64,000 bases of DNA from Gigaspora margarita (Eukaryota > Glomeromycota > Glomeromycetes > Diversisporales > Gigasporaceae). Made by a program: the position numbers and the translations under genes. The notes under the pieces were generated by a model. It worked only from the letters and a program-made list of their open reading frames with translations, ran no database searches and was not told the origin of the DNA. The DNA lies in contig WTPW01000550.1 in NCBI GenBank assembly GCA_009809945.1, forward strand, positions 237,553-301,552, in the 5' to 3' direction. Below, in pieces: positions 1 to 9,922 of this stretch (its first letter is position 1; every line of letters starts with the position of its first letter).

Positions 1-23
1 TTTTTTTTTTTTTTTTTTTTTTT

Positions 24-290
24 ACCTGGTGATAGTCAAAACATTATGTAATCGTTAAAGATCTGTTAATCGTTATATATCGTTTCAAATAATTCCGATT
101 ATAATAGATTTATAGATATATAACGATTTAATATAAAAAAATGATATATAACGATTTAATATAAAAAAATGATATATATCGATTTTTATCCAATTAATTG
201 ATATATAATGATATTTTATAATCAATATAAAACGATTAAGTGTTATATATCGATTAATATCTATATATAAAATTTGCAGATGTATGCTAC
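24..290. repeat. AT-rich block with TAATCGTT/AACGATTA motifs and a 28-bp tandem duplication
   Basis: After a poly-T run at the window edge, this stretch repeats short motifs such as TAATCGTT and AACGATT many times. A 28-bp unit is duplicated exactly at 113-140 and 141-168. Similar motif clusters form the subterminal parts of the hAT element at 32590-36490, so this could be the eroded end of a related element. No gene is visible. Confidence 0.4.
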
Positions 291-294
291 AAAT

Positions 295-1071
295 GAATAT
301 TTGCTAATTTTAAAATGATAAGTATATATAAAAACATGCTCTAAACAACTTTACTTAGGAGACAAAAGTAGATTAACTTGTTTCTATATTTAATATAACC
401 CCCCTCTCTATTTTAGATATAGAATAAACACTAATTTAACCAATCAAATTGCAGTATTAGCTTTTGAAAATTTTTACATTTGTTTAGCCAATAGAATTGC
501 TGCTTTTTAGGGTTGTTGTTGGTTTTTTATCCCCTCTCTTGCAAAGTATTTATATTATATTAAACAATTAATCAATTTGGAGTAGTCTTATCTATGTACT
601 AAAGTTAAAATTCTTATCTTTTTAATATAAAACTTTTTTTATTAGGCAACCTACTTTGGGCTCTTAAGCAAAGTTGCTATGTAATATTACTCATATCCAA
701 GGTCAAACTGCATTTTTTCAGACCTTTTACTAAGTGAAAAATGGGGTTGAATTTAGAAAAAACTTTTTCTAAAAAATTTTTTTAGAATACATTTTTTTTC
801 TAACTTCAACCCCATTTTTCACTTAGTAAAAGGTCTGAGAAATTGTGGTTTGACCTTGAATGCAAGCAAGATCACATGCTGAACAACTTTGCTTAAGAGC
901 CCAAAGAAGGTTACCTAATAAAAAAAAGTTTTATATTGATAAGTTAAAAATTTTAACTTTAGCAAATAGATAACCCATTTTTCTTACAAGGTAACCTACT
1001 TCTGTCTCCTAAGTAAAGTTTTCAGAGCATGTTTTTACATATATTTATCATCTTAAAATCAGCAAATATTC
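295..1071. mobile_element. 777-bp foldback element with nested inverted arms
   Basis: The left end (GAATATTTGCTAATTTTAAA) and right end are inverted copies over more than 80 bp. A second inverted pair lies inside: about 635-770 against 785-927, sharing 'GGGCTCTTAAGCAAAGTTGC' and 'CTTTTACTAAGTGAAAAATG'. The whole element can fold into one long hairpin. No transposase; non-autonomous. One arm of a related element recurs near 60810-60950. Confidence 0.7.
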
Positions 1072-2012
1072 TTTTTTGGCAATTACGTTTTCGATTTGTG
1101 CAAAAACGGCAGAACTGTGACTTGGCAGGAAAGGTTTTTTTTATTCTCCTCCTTTTGCTCTATATAATCGCGAAATTTAATTTTAAATTAATATGTAGGT
1201 TGAGAAACATCATTGTTTCAAGTTTATAGTAATTTTATATGTATTTATTAAATTTTATATAAACCAAATTTACACCTGATATTGTGTGACAAATCGGATG
1301 ACTGATTTATGAGAATGCATTAGTAATTTTTCAGGATCATAATTTATATTCATTTAATAATTGAAGTAGATAATATATATGTCTAGCAGTTTCAGAATAG
1401 ATGACGCTCCAATTTTCATTTAAACGGCCAACAATTTATAAAAGTGGCATATGTCAAGTCACAAGTAGTCCAGTTAGCCAATCGGACCACTTTTAACAAA
1501 AGCAGACATTGTAGAGCTTCAATAAATAGAAGTTTAATGTAATGTTTCTTCTCAATCTTTCATTGCATTCTTTAATAAGCTTTCTTTGCACCCTTTCCGA
1601 GACGATGGCATCGCAGCATTACAATTTACAGTTCTTACGGAAAATAATACAACAAAAGCTACAGTCGTGCAGTTACGTAAATAAATTCAAATGTTAGCTA
1701 AATATACATATATATAATATATATTATTCGCATTTCACTATAGAAATAGAATTCTAGATATAAATGCGTAGTTCACAAGCACGTATCATGTTCGTTTTAT
1801 TCCATAAAACCCTCACCGGTAATTGCATTTATCACAATAAGATCTAAAAAAAATTTTTTTATATATTTTTTGTAAAATTAGCATCCATTTTCAAAATTTA
1901 TTTTACGAATTATTTTATATTCTAATAAGAAACAAAAATTTCTTTATATACAGTACCGTAAAAGTTAATAGCGATAGGTTCAAAATGTTACCAAAATGGG
2001 TCTCATCATTTT
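1072..2012. other. Intergenic, no supported gene
   Basis: No recognisable gene. A 49-codon open stretch on the plus strand (about 1533-1680) has no in-frame ATG near its start and no family signature. A short inverted pair (AAAAGTGG/CCACTTTT) lies at about 1440-1497. Confidence 0.4.
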
Positions 2013-2116
2013 CCCGACAACTTTCCCAAAAAAATAAAATCCAGGCAAAAATTGGCCGGAACTAACCCTAACCCTTACCTAATGCGGGCTAACTTGTTTG
2101 GGAAAGTGTTGTCGGG
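2013..2116. repeat. Small inverted repeat with telomere-like centre
   Basis: CCCGACAACTTTCCCA at 2013-2028 is mirrored by TGGGAAAGTGTTGTCGGG at 2099-2116. The centre holds CTAACCCTAACCC. Probably a very short MITE. Confidence 0.5.
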
Positions 2117-2300
2117 ATCTGTACAAAAATTTTTGGTTCAAAAGTTTTTGTAATCGATTTGATAGTATGTACAGTACCTGCCTATTGTTTCAATGTTAAC
2201 CTTACATCGATAATGGACAATAGCCATTTGAAAGTATTATGCTTAAAAAAAAACAAAGCGCCATATCATGATCAAACTTTAATTTTATTTTTTATGAATA

Positions 2301-2680
2301 TATGTAAGTAAAACTTACGTACGTATTGTACGTACGTAAGTAGTTTAAATTTTAAGCTATAATATATATGCAGATCATCGCAGGTGCTGGAGTTTGTGTA
2401 AGCCAGGCTTTGCGAGGGGCTGAATATTAATAGGATCGTCGGCCCGAAACTTTATTGGAAATAATATGGTTCCTTGGCTTCGGATCGAATCCCTCGTTAT
2501 CATAATTAAAATTAATTTGCTGATTTTTTATTATATTGCAAAATTTTTTTAATTTATAGTGCTTAACAAAGGTATGGTTCTTTCTTTCGTATTTTACAAA
2601 ATTTAAAAAACACAGGTACAATACCTTTACATGCCTTCAAAGAAATTTAATGAGTTGTACAGTACGTACGTACGTACGTA
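2301..2680. other. Intergenic with ACGT-rich palindromes
   Basis: An inverted ACTTACGTACGTA pair sits at about 2312-2341, and a (GTAC)n run at about 2658-2680. The open frame on the minus strand at 2427-2621 has no family signature and is left out. Confidence 0.4.
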
Positions 2681-2734
2681 AAATCGCAAGAACTTGTTTC
2701 TTATCGTTGTTCACCTTATAGTTTTAATTCCAAC

Positions 2735-2897
2735 TAGTGATGCAGAAGAATCGTCCCATGAAGTCCCAATGAATTTTTGAGATACGGCAAATTGTAGTTA
2801 CGCTTATTTGTAGCTTAATAAAAATTTACGCCACACGTAACTTTTCGTATCAAAACTTTCATTGGGACTTCATTGGGACGATTCTACTGCATCACTA
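2735..2897. mobile_element. 163-bp hAT-type MITE (TAGTGATGCAG ends)
   Basis: Terminal inverted repeats of about 40 bp start TAGTGATGCAGAAGAATCGT and end ACGATTCTACTGCATCACTA. The 8-bp flanks ATTCCAAC (2727-2734) and ATTCTAAT (2898-2905) match at six positions, compatible with a worn hAT target duplication. No coding capacity. Confidence 0.7.
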
Positions 2898-3276
2898 ATT
2901 CTAATGTGAACGTGAAACTCTATTTAAAGTGTAACATTACGTATATTTAGCTACTGTCGTAAATGTAACTTTTAAACGCCGAAATGCTCAAATTTGGCAT
3001 TGATAGGGTGATTTAATTTACGATCATCAGTTTCACTAACAAAAACATGCTAACAAAAGATTAAAGTTTAATATTGTTTAGTATCAGTATTACGTAGTAT
3101 TTTATAACATGTCAGAGATCAAAGTTTGAAATTTTATTTAAAATATAGTATAACTATCATCAAAAGCAATTTTGCTTGTGTTTATCAAACAGGTTTTTAT
3201 TATAATTTCCCCAAAATATTTCTAAATATAAATTATTTCTAAAATTATTTTTCCGTAAAAAAAAAAGATTTATTTT

Positions 3277-3412
3277 TTTTGACAGTAAAAGATCTTTTTT
3301 ATATTTATACTTAAAATTAAATTATACCATTATTTAGACCTTTTTATATTTTTTCCCAAAATTTTTGTTGAAGCAATTTTTTTGACAATAAAAGGTCTTT
3401 TTGATGTTTATT
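3277..3412. repeat. 27-bp direct repeat upstream of the SLOG gene
   Basis: A segment around GACAGTAAAAGATCTTTTTT (about 3280-3300) recurs about 100 bp downstream as GACAATAAAAGGTCTTTTTG (about 3382-3402). It lies in the presumed promoter and 5' leader of the gene starting at 3518; a regulatory role is only a guess. Confidence 0.45.
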
Positions 3413-3517
3413 ATCAAAATTTGAGATATAACAAAACTCCGTTCGATATTTATTTTAGTCAAATATCTTTCTATAATCAAACAAAAATATTTTACTATTT
3501 TACAAATAAATTTTATA

Positions 3518-4051
3518 ATGTCTGAACCAAAGTTTACCATCAGATCTGATGGACAATTTGGAGCTGATATTGGAGCCTTAGATGCTGCCATAGAATTTAA
3601 TGAAACAAATAAATTTTTTATACTTGAAATTACTGGATGGTGTCCAAAGGAAAGAAAAGCTGAAGGTGCTAAAATTGACAAAAAATATCCACTTAAAGAA
3701 ACTACAACAAAGAAATATAATCAAGCAATAGAACAAAATATACAAGATTCAGATGGAACTTTAATTCTACTCTTAGAAGGCAATAATGCAGATAAAGAGA
3801 CAAATTACGCAATAGAAAAAGCCATTGATTTTAATAAACCATCAAAAACAATCATCCTTAGTAAAGATTCTCAAGAGAACATTAAGAACATTAATCAAAC
3901 TTTAAATTGGTTAAAAGATACAAAGATTGAACATTTAAATGTTAAAGGACCACGCGAAAGCAATACATCAGGAATTGGTGAAAAAACACATTCTTTTATA
4001 CTTGATTTATTGAAAGAAATAAGTAAAGATCCAGACTTTTTTAAAAAATGA
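3518..4051 (+). CDS. SLOG-superfamily protein, cpYpsA / 'putative molybdenum carrier' type
   Basis: An intact 177-residue ORF from ATG to TGA. It follows the cpYpsA SLOG family (Pfam 'putative molybdenum carrier') along its whole length: a glycine-containing nucleotide-binding entry at residues 9-25 (DGQFGAD...ALDAAI, where bacterial members read GGQTGVDRAALDAAI), GWCPKERKAEG at 40-50, KYPLKET at 56-62, NIQDSDGTLIL at 74-84 and NVKGPRES..GI at 141-153. SLOG proteins are predicted to bind nucleotide-derived ligands; the molybdenum name is historical and no substrate can be assigned. The first loop has lost the G-G-Q-T-G-V-D-R pattern, so ligand binding may differ. There is no signal peptide or membrane segment, so it is probably cytosolic. 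No intron is needed and the length is close to bacterial members. The fold is mainly bacterial, so ancient lateral transfer is possible. Confidence 0.85.
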   Translation: MSEPKFTIRSDGQFGADIGALDAAIEFNETNKFFILEITGWCPKERKAEGAKIDKKYPLKETTTKKYNQAIEQNIQDSDGTLILLLEGNNADKETNYAIEKAIDFNKPSKTIILSKDSQENIKNINQTLNWLKDTKIEHLNVKGPRESNTSGIGEKTHSFILDLLKEISKDPDFFKK

Positions 4052-4099
4052 TATAATTAACATTAATTTTTTTTAAATTTAAATTTACAATATTATTGC

Positions 4100-4211
4100 T
4101 TATTTATCAACAGAATCTAAAATACCCTTTTATTTTATCATTATACAGAATCTTGTTTATTTATTAACAAAACCTAAAAGATCATTTATTTTATTATTAT
4201 ACAGTATCTTG
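4100..4211 (+). repeat. Two-copy 56-bp tandem duplication in the 3' flank of the SLOG gene
   Basis: 4100-4155 and 4156-4211 are about 80% identical (TTATTTATCAACAGAATCTA... / TTATTTATTAACAAAACCTA...), beginning 49 bp after the stop codon. This is probably the 3' UTR or terminator region. Confidence 0.6.
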
Positions 4212-4862
4212 ATTATTTATTATTATTGATATTCATGAGCTTATCAAAAGTTAAATCATAGTTATTAAATTGTATCATTATAAAGGTCAATGCTTTGTTT
4301 TTTTTTTATTTTTAAGCCAACACATCAAATTCTAATCCTGATTTATTAAGCTACTACAATTAACAAAACAAAAAAATTTTTATTCAAATATTTTAATTAT
4401 TTGCAAACATGTTTATGTATATAGTATAGTCTAGTTAACATAACGTTGTTTATAAAAATAAAGTCAAAATCATATTTAAAATTATAAGAGTAGCGCCCAA
4501 TTTTTTTAAATATGTTACATGTTGCATATTTTCTAGAGTACTTTCATCATAATGGAACATCCTAATAAAAGAACAAGGGCAATAAAATGATTTATTTATT
4601 ATTTCTTACGATATTTAAAAAACTAAATTCTTTATTTTCTTTTTTGTCGAATTGACTATTTAATCTCGTTATAGAAATTATTCGGGTCAGAATCATCCAT
4701 TCAACCTCGATATAGAAAATTATCTGCATGAAATAAATCTCAATTAAGTCAGTGTTACTATTATTTGAATAAAGGCTCCGATCCCATGTGAATAACATAT
4801 TCCATATTTAGGTTCGTACGTAATACACATATTATTTTAAAAGGTAATTCGTTTATTATGAA
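4212..4862. other. Intergenic, no supported gene
   Basis: AT-rich, without recognisable features. Two short minus-strand open frames here have no family signature. Confidence 0.4.
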
Positions 4863-5328
4863 ATTGTCGTGCCTGAAGCTGACACTTCCTGAAATTATAA
4901 CTTCAGGTGCCTGAAATTGCACTTGACTGAAATTAGCCCCTGAAATTAGATCATCTTGCACGCGTTAGCAGGTAATTTTAGGCAAGTGTAACTTCAAGTG
5001 CTTGTCACTTAAAGGCAGGTACATCACGAGATTGCCCGATATGTGACCCGGATCCGTCCGAACAAAACAAAGCGAGACGACAAAGACAAAACACGAAAAT
5101 TATAAAAAATGGCTATCCAAACTGGTCTTGGTTCACTAAGTAAAAATGTCGGGAATGCGATTTTGCTATAAATAACCACGCTCTCTATCCATAATCTAAC
5201 CCTAACCCTAATATCAATTGATTTTAATTAAAAAACGGGAAAATCGGGTAATCTCGTGATGTACCTGGCTTTAAGCGACCTCATGAAGGGGCAACTTCAA
5301 GCAAATGCTAACTTCATGCACGACAATC
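4863..5328. mobile_element. Nested foldback element with inner 262-bp MITE
   Basis: The inner inverted arms are 5011-5040 and 5243-5272, about 28 of 30 bases matching (AAAGGCAGGTACATCACGAG...). Weaker outer arms share ATTGTCGTGC (4863-4872) and GCACGACAAT (5318-5327) and repeated CTTCA/TGAAGT words. The centre holds CTAACCCTAACCCTAAT. No coding capacity. Confidence 0.65.
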
Positions 5329-5437
5329 TAAAACATGAACAAATAAAACCTCGTAAATTCGGAAAAAAAAATTTTCTTCAGATTTGAATCTTCGTATTTT
5401 TTTTTGTTTTTTTTTTTGACTAATTTTTTTTTTACAG

Positions 5438-6271
5438 TTGAATGAAAAAAATCATAAAAATGTGAAAAATGTTGGGATAATACACATATTGGCGTCGATC
5501 ACACAATCTTCACAGAAAACCGAACAATTGTCAATTGACGACTTTTTAATCATTCCTCGATCGACATCGCATATGATCGAAAGGATACTACTTGATAGAT
5601 TTGAAGACCGAAAAATTACAGTATATTCAACTACTTGGCTAGATGGAAAAAGAGAATCAAGAACAAATGAACGTGTTCACCATTAAAGTTGCTCTTAAAG
5701 AATTTCAAACTCTCAAAATACCTCGATCGATTTCCTTCATGAGATAATACCACTGTATATATCCTTTGTTTATATTGTATTTTTCAATCGTATTATACTT
5801 ATAAACAAAAATTTCATTTAAATTGAAGTCCATAATAAATGTTCAATCCTGAAATTATATTGGTTGACTCAAAATCCAACTACGGTGATTATATTTTGCC
5901 AAAAATCAGAATCTTTCTAACTATATACCTTTCATCAAAATTTAAAGAAATTACATGGGTTAATAAATTATAAATTTTTGTGAAAAATAGCTAACGAGTT
6001 ATGTAATATTATAAAGGAGGATATAACCTTGAGCTCTTCATAGACAATATCTTACTATATAGTAATAGTTATGGCTTTATTCCTGTTTTTCTGATTTAGG
6101 TAAGCAAGACCAGCTGGTGAATCAACTAAAGAAAAGGGTGTTTATAGCGTTTTACCTTATGTTGCTCCTGAAATTTTGAGTGAAATCACTTATAGAAATA
6201 TCCCACATGATGGAAATCTTGTAGTTAATGGCTTACGCTCCGAATTTGCTGGGGAATTATATCCCATTTAA
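5438..6271 (+). pseudogene. Relic of a tyrosine-kinase-like (TKL) protein kinase gene
   Basis: Scattered kinase pieces occur in order on the plus strand. An exon-like start follows a T-run and CAG at 5435-5437. Then come VYSTTWLDGKR (about 5620-5655, subdomain I-II linker) and, in another frame, VALKEF (about 5691-5708, the subdomain II lysine). DLG at 6093-6101 is followed, again in another frame, by RPAGESTKEKG and YVAPEIL (APE motif) and by NGLRSEFAG up to a stop at 6269-6271. The P-loop, the HRD loop and subdomain IX are missing and at least two frameshifts are needed, so it is dead. Its closest visible relative is the intact kinase at 7495-8749 on the opposite strand (WLDG, YVAPE and the FA-G block match). 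It probably arose by inverted local duplication of a family member. Confidence 0.75.
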
Positions 6272-6933
6272 AAGACCATTAGCGGAAGTATGCCGTGAAC
6301 TATTATTATACAAATGGTGCGATTTATTTAATTTCAGACATAAAATATGATTATTTGTTAATTTATATGATGAATGTCAATAATTTTATTATTTTAACCT
6401 GTTAAAAAAAGTTTTATGTACAGTTACATCTATAATTATGCGGGTTATATCAAGAAAATTTGTGATTATAAGATAGTGTTATTATTAAAATCTTTTTTAT
6501 AAGTTTTTTAATAAATTGTTTCAAGATTTGATGTGATTGCACAGAAGCTGTGATTATATAGGAGGTGATTATTAAGAAGGACGACTGTAATTTATTTATT
6601 CAATTCATGTATTTTTATTTTCCAATTTAAAACCTCAACTATGCATTTATTATTATTAAATGGCTTACTAAAATATTCCAACGATGTCCAATATAATGAC
6701 ATCTTGTGCTCTAAGTAAAATGTTCAGCACTTCCTGATTATACTTCCAATCTCAAATCTTATGATAGTTTATTTTTTTGTTGTACACTAATAGTTAGACA
6801 CTAATAGTTAGACACGTCCAAATGTCCATTCGTACATTATTTATGTTTTTGTATATAATTTATTCATTTACAATAATCATTTTGATCTTATTTTATCATT
6901 TTAAACTTTACTAATCAAATATTTGAACTGTAT
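6272..6933. other. Intergenic, nothing recognised
   Basis: AT-rich sequence without ORFs or repeats that I can support, except a 17-bp direct duplication (CACTAATAGTTAGACAC) at about 6785-6820. Confidence 0.4.
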
Positions 6934-6934
6934 C

Positions 6935-7160
6935 AATAGAAATCAAACAGATGTCATTTTAAAAAGAATTTAATATCTTAACTTTCACAGCTGCATTTCA
7001 ATAAATTTTGAAATTATCTTAATAATTTAATGTCCAAAAGAAAGCTTAATCTGAACTTTTTTTAAACTATTAAAATAGCTTTAATATTCATCAAGATATG
7101 AGCTGTGAAAGTTAAGATATTAAATTGGTTTTTAAAGCGTCAAACTGTTTGATTTCTATT
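6935..7160. mobile_element. 226-bp foldback MITE
   Basis: 6935-6993 and 7099-7160 are inverted copies (ATAGAAATCAAACAG... and CTTAACTTTCACAGCT), together about 55 bp with few mismatches. No coding capacity. Confidence 0.7.
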
Positions 7161-7494
7161 AATGGTAGCTATTTTATTTTTTAAAATTTTAATCATTAAT
7201 TTATATTTAACTTTTAGTTAATTATTTTGAAACTTATAAAATAATTATCAATTCATTTAACGATTTAATCTAACGGGTTTTAGTTTCATCATTTAACCTA
7301 ATTTTAGTCTTTAAGATATAATTTAAACAATTATTATTTACAAATTATAAAATAGACAAATGGATTTATTGGTTGTATACATACAAGAGCCTTCAAATTT
7401 CAGTAATATCAAGATTAATTTGAGCAGAATCATCTTGAGGCAATTCTAAATAAACAATATAATATTATTTTTTAAATAAATTAATGACATAATT

Positions 7495-8730
7495 TTAATA
7501 TATTGGCTGAAAATGAATACCTTTAATCGCCTTTGAAATTAATTTTGTACTTATAATTTTGCTAGTGTACATTTTATCAGGATGCGTTGATATTGGCAAT
7601 GATCTAATAAGTTCATCTGCAGATAAGAATTCCTTTTTAATTTCGTCATCTTTAAACCAATCATTTATTGATTTGTAAACATCATAAGCTTCAGGCCGCT
7701 TTTCTGGATCCGAATCCATGCATTTCTTAGCCAATTCAATATAGCATTCAGGAGTTCCAGATGCAAATTTTGGTCGGCATCCTTTGCAGATCTTGACTGC
7801 AAGCGTTGTATTAAATTCACGACCATCAAAAGGTCTTAGTCCATTTGTCATTTCTGCCATAATAACACCAAGCCCATAAATATCTGCTGCTGGTGTAAAC
7901 TGTTGCTTGCCTGATAAAACTTCTGGTGCAACATAAGGCATAACTCCATAAATCTCTCCTGAAACTTTTTCACCTCTTTGTCTAGACAATCCAAGATCTG
8001 CGATATATGATTGTGTGTCTTGCAAAATGTTGCCACTATGGAAATCTGTATGAATGTATTCTGCATAGTCGTGAATACGATATAACTCATGTGAAATATC
8101 TTTAAGTATTTGCAATTTATCCTGCCAAGTAAGGGTACTAAAATTTTTTTTTAAATAATTACGAAGGCTCCCATTCTTAGCATATTGAAATACCATCAAG
8201 TATTCTTTTGTTTCTGTATTTTGAGTTATTCCATATACTGTGAGCTTACTATAGTTTAATATACATTTCATATGACTTTTAAACTTAAGGTTCAAGTAAT
8301 AATTAGTACCAACAAATATTAGATAAATTATTAAAATCATCAATCAACATACTTCTTTTAAAAATTCAAAATTGTCTTCTTCAGAACCGGTCAACGTCTT
8401 AAGCGCAACAATACTGGATGGTTCACGCGTTCTCACATTAGCTCCATCAACTTTTCGTATGCCATCCAACCAACGTGCTGAAAAAACCGTGCTAAATCCT
8501 CCTTCACCGATTTTTTTAATATCCAATAATTTATCAAAAGGAATCCATTCAATAGCATATTCATATGCTTTGGCTCTAAGCTGGAACGTTTTCATGCAAT
8601 CGTCAATGACCATATTTTCTATTGTCCATCTTGTTGCTAGGTCAGGGTCGCATGATAGACACCATGCGGGATTCGTGTTATCTTTCTTACAATGTGCACA
8701 TTTTCCATATTTAGGATATCTATACAACAT
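7495..8730 (-). CDS. Tyrosine-kinase-like protein kinase, two core exons, possibly the C-terminal half of a Sel1-kinase fusion
   Basis: Exons 8353-8730 and 7495-8283 flank a 69-bp intron (8284-8352; GTATGT donor, TACTAAT branch-like site, AAG acceptor) that restores one frame of 388 residues. Visible features: a Cys-rich N-terminus (GKCAHC..CLSC, residues 9-27) typical of the expanded AM-fungal kinases; glycine loop GEGGFSTV (75-82); VALK lysine K111; catalytic HTDFHSGN (204-211) with Thr replacing the usual Arg of HRD; DLG at 222-224 in place of DFG; APE at 245-247; D260 in subdomain IX. The conserved tail (DPEKRP, then TSK) is present. Asp and Lys are intact, so activity is likely; the substrate is unknown. 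ATG 8728-8730 is the first Met, but the frame stays open upstream to an acceptor at 8750/8751, and splicing through the microexon array at 8797-9847 would join it to the Sel1 exon. I infer a cytosolic signalling protein. Confidence 0.85.
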
Positions 8731-8796
8731 ATAACGTTTTATTTCGCACCTGCGGTTTTAAAATTTACATCGAATGTAAATAATTTTTATACTTAC

Positions 8797-9847
8797 CGAC
8801 TAAATTTCAATTCGAATAAAATGATTTTATGTAATAGTAAATAAGTATTTGTGTTTGTTATTTTTTCTATCAATTAATAAATATTATTTATACTCACGCA
8901 CTAAATTAATGTGAATGAAATTTGTACGTGATGGTAATTAAGTAACTATGTTCTTGTTTTGTGACTTGTTTTTCTGTAAATTTATTAAATGCTCTTTATA
9001 CTCACAGACTAAATTAATGCGAGTGAAATGATTCGTACGTAACGGCAAATAAGTATTTATATTTTTGGTTTGTGAACTTGATTTTCTGTTTTTATTTCGT
9101 GAAATTATTAAATGTTCTTTATACTCACGAGCTGAATGAATTATCGTAATGTAAATAAGTATTTATGAGAGCTTGTTTTTTTGTATTTACTTTGTAAAAT
9201 AATTAAATGTCTTTTATACTCACACGCTAAATGAAATGGTTTGTACATAATGGCAAATAAGTATTTCTGTTCTTGTTTATTGTGAACTTGTTTTGCTGTT
9301 TTATTTCGTAAAATTATTAAATGTTCTTTATACTCACGAACTGAATGAAACGATTTGTACGTAATGGTAATTAGTATTTATGTTCTTGTTTTATAAATGT
9401 TTTCTGTTTTTATTTCGTAAATATTAAATTATATTTATACTCACATGCTGAATGAAATGATTTGTACGTGATGGTAAAGAAGCATTTATATTCTTATTTT
9501 GTAAACCTGTTTTTCGTTTTGATTTTGTGAATTATTAAATGTTCTTTATACTCACGAGCTGAATAGAATGATTTGTGCGTAATGGTAAATAAGCATTTAA
9601 ATTCTTGCCTTGTGAACTTGTTTTGCTGTTTTATTTTGTGAATTATTAAATGCCCCTTATACTTACATACTGAATAAAATGATTTGTACGTAATAGTAAA
9701 TAAGTATTTATATTCTTGTTTGTGAAATTTTTATTTCGTAAAATTATTAAATATTCTTTCTACTTACGGACTAAAATGACATAATAAATATTTATGATAT
9801 TAAATTGCTGATAAATCGATCAATAATTTATAGTTTATGCTTACTCC
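8797..9847 (-). other. Array of eleven predicted 3-nt microexons in a ten-unit tandem intron repeat
   Basis: Ten units of about 108 bp repeat on the minus strand. Each contains TTYAG-NNN-GTRAGTA, an acceptor and a donor separated by exactly three bases. In transcription order the triplets and positions are: GGA 9845-9847 (preceded by CCAG and followed by GTAAGC, just outside the repeat), TCC 9768-9770, TAT 9667-9669, CTC 9556-9558, CAT 9445-9447, TTC 9338-9340, CGT 9224-9226, CTC 9129-9131, TCT 9006-9008, TGC 8898-8900, TCG 8797-8799. The introns between them would be 74-120 bp. The splice motifs are invariant apart from T/C and A/G changes, whereas ten of the eleven triplets differ. Joined to the Sel1 exon (ending 9923) and to an acceptor CAG at 8750-8752, they read in frame, without stops, into the kinase: K-DPISISVSLAR-CEIKRYM. 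Splicing is inferred from sequence only. Confidence 0.6.
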
Positions 9848-9922
9848 CTGGTAATAAAATTGTGTAAGAAGTCTTATTTTAAATAAACTACAAACACCAT
9901 AAAAAAAAAAAAATTAACATAC

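Noticed and set aside
1533-1680. Possible short exon (open 49 codons)
   Set aside because: No start codon, no clear splice sites and no recognisable domain.
2376-2500. A tRNA-like GGATCGAATCC word near 2480
   Set aside because: No T-stem pairing and no anticodon or D-arm at proper spacing on either strand.
3334-3681. 115-codon open frame antisense to the SLOG gene
   Set aside because: A mirror of real coding sequence on the other strand, with a lysine-rich tail from AT-rich DNA; no family match.
7848-8090. 80-codon minus-strand frame inside the kinase
   Set aside because: Alternative frame of the kinase exon.
8372-8734. 120-codon plus-strand open frame over the kinase
   Set aside because: Antisense shadow of the kinase exon.
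8797-9847. CRISPR-like array reading of the 108-bp repeats
   Set aside because: The unit is a degenerate tandem repeat without unique spacers of constant length, in a eukaryotic genome.
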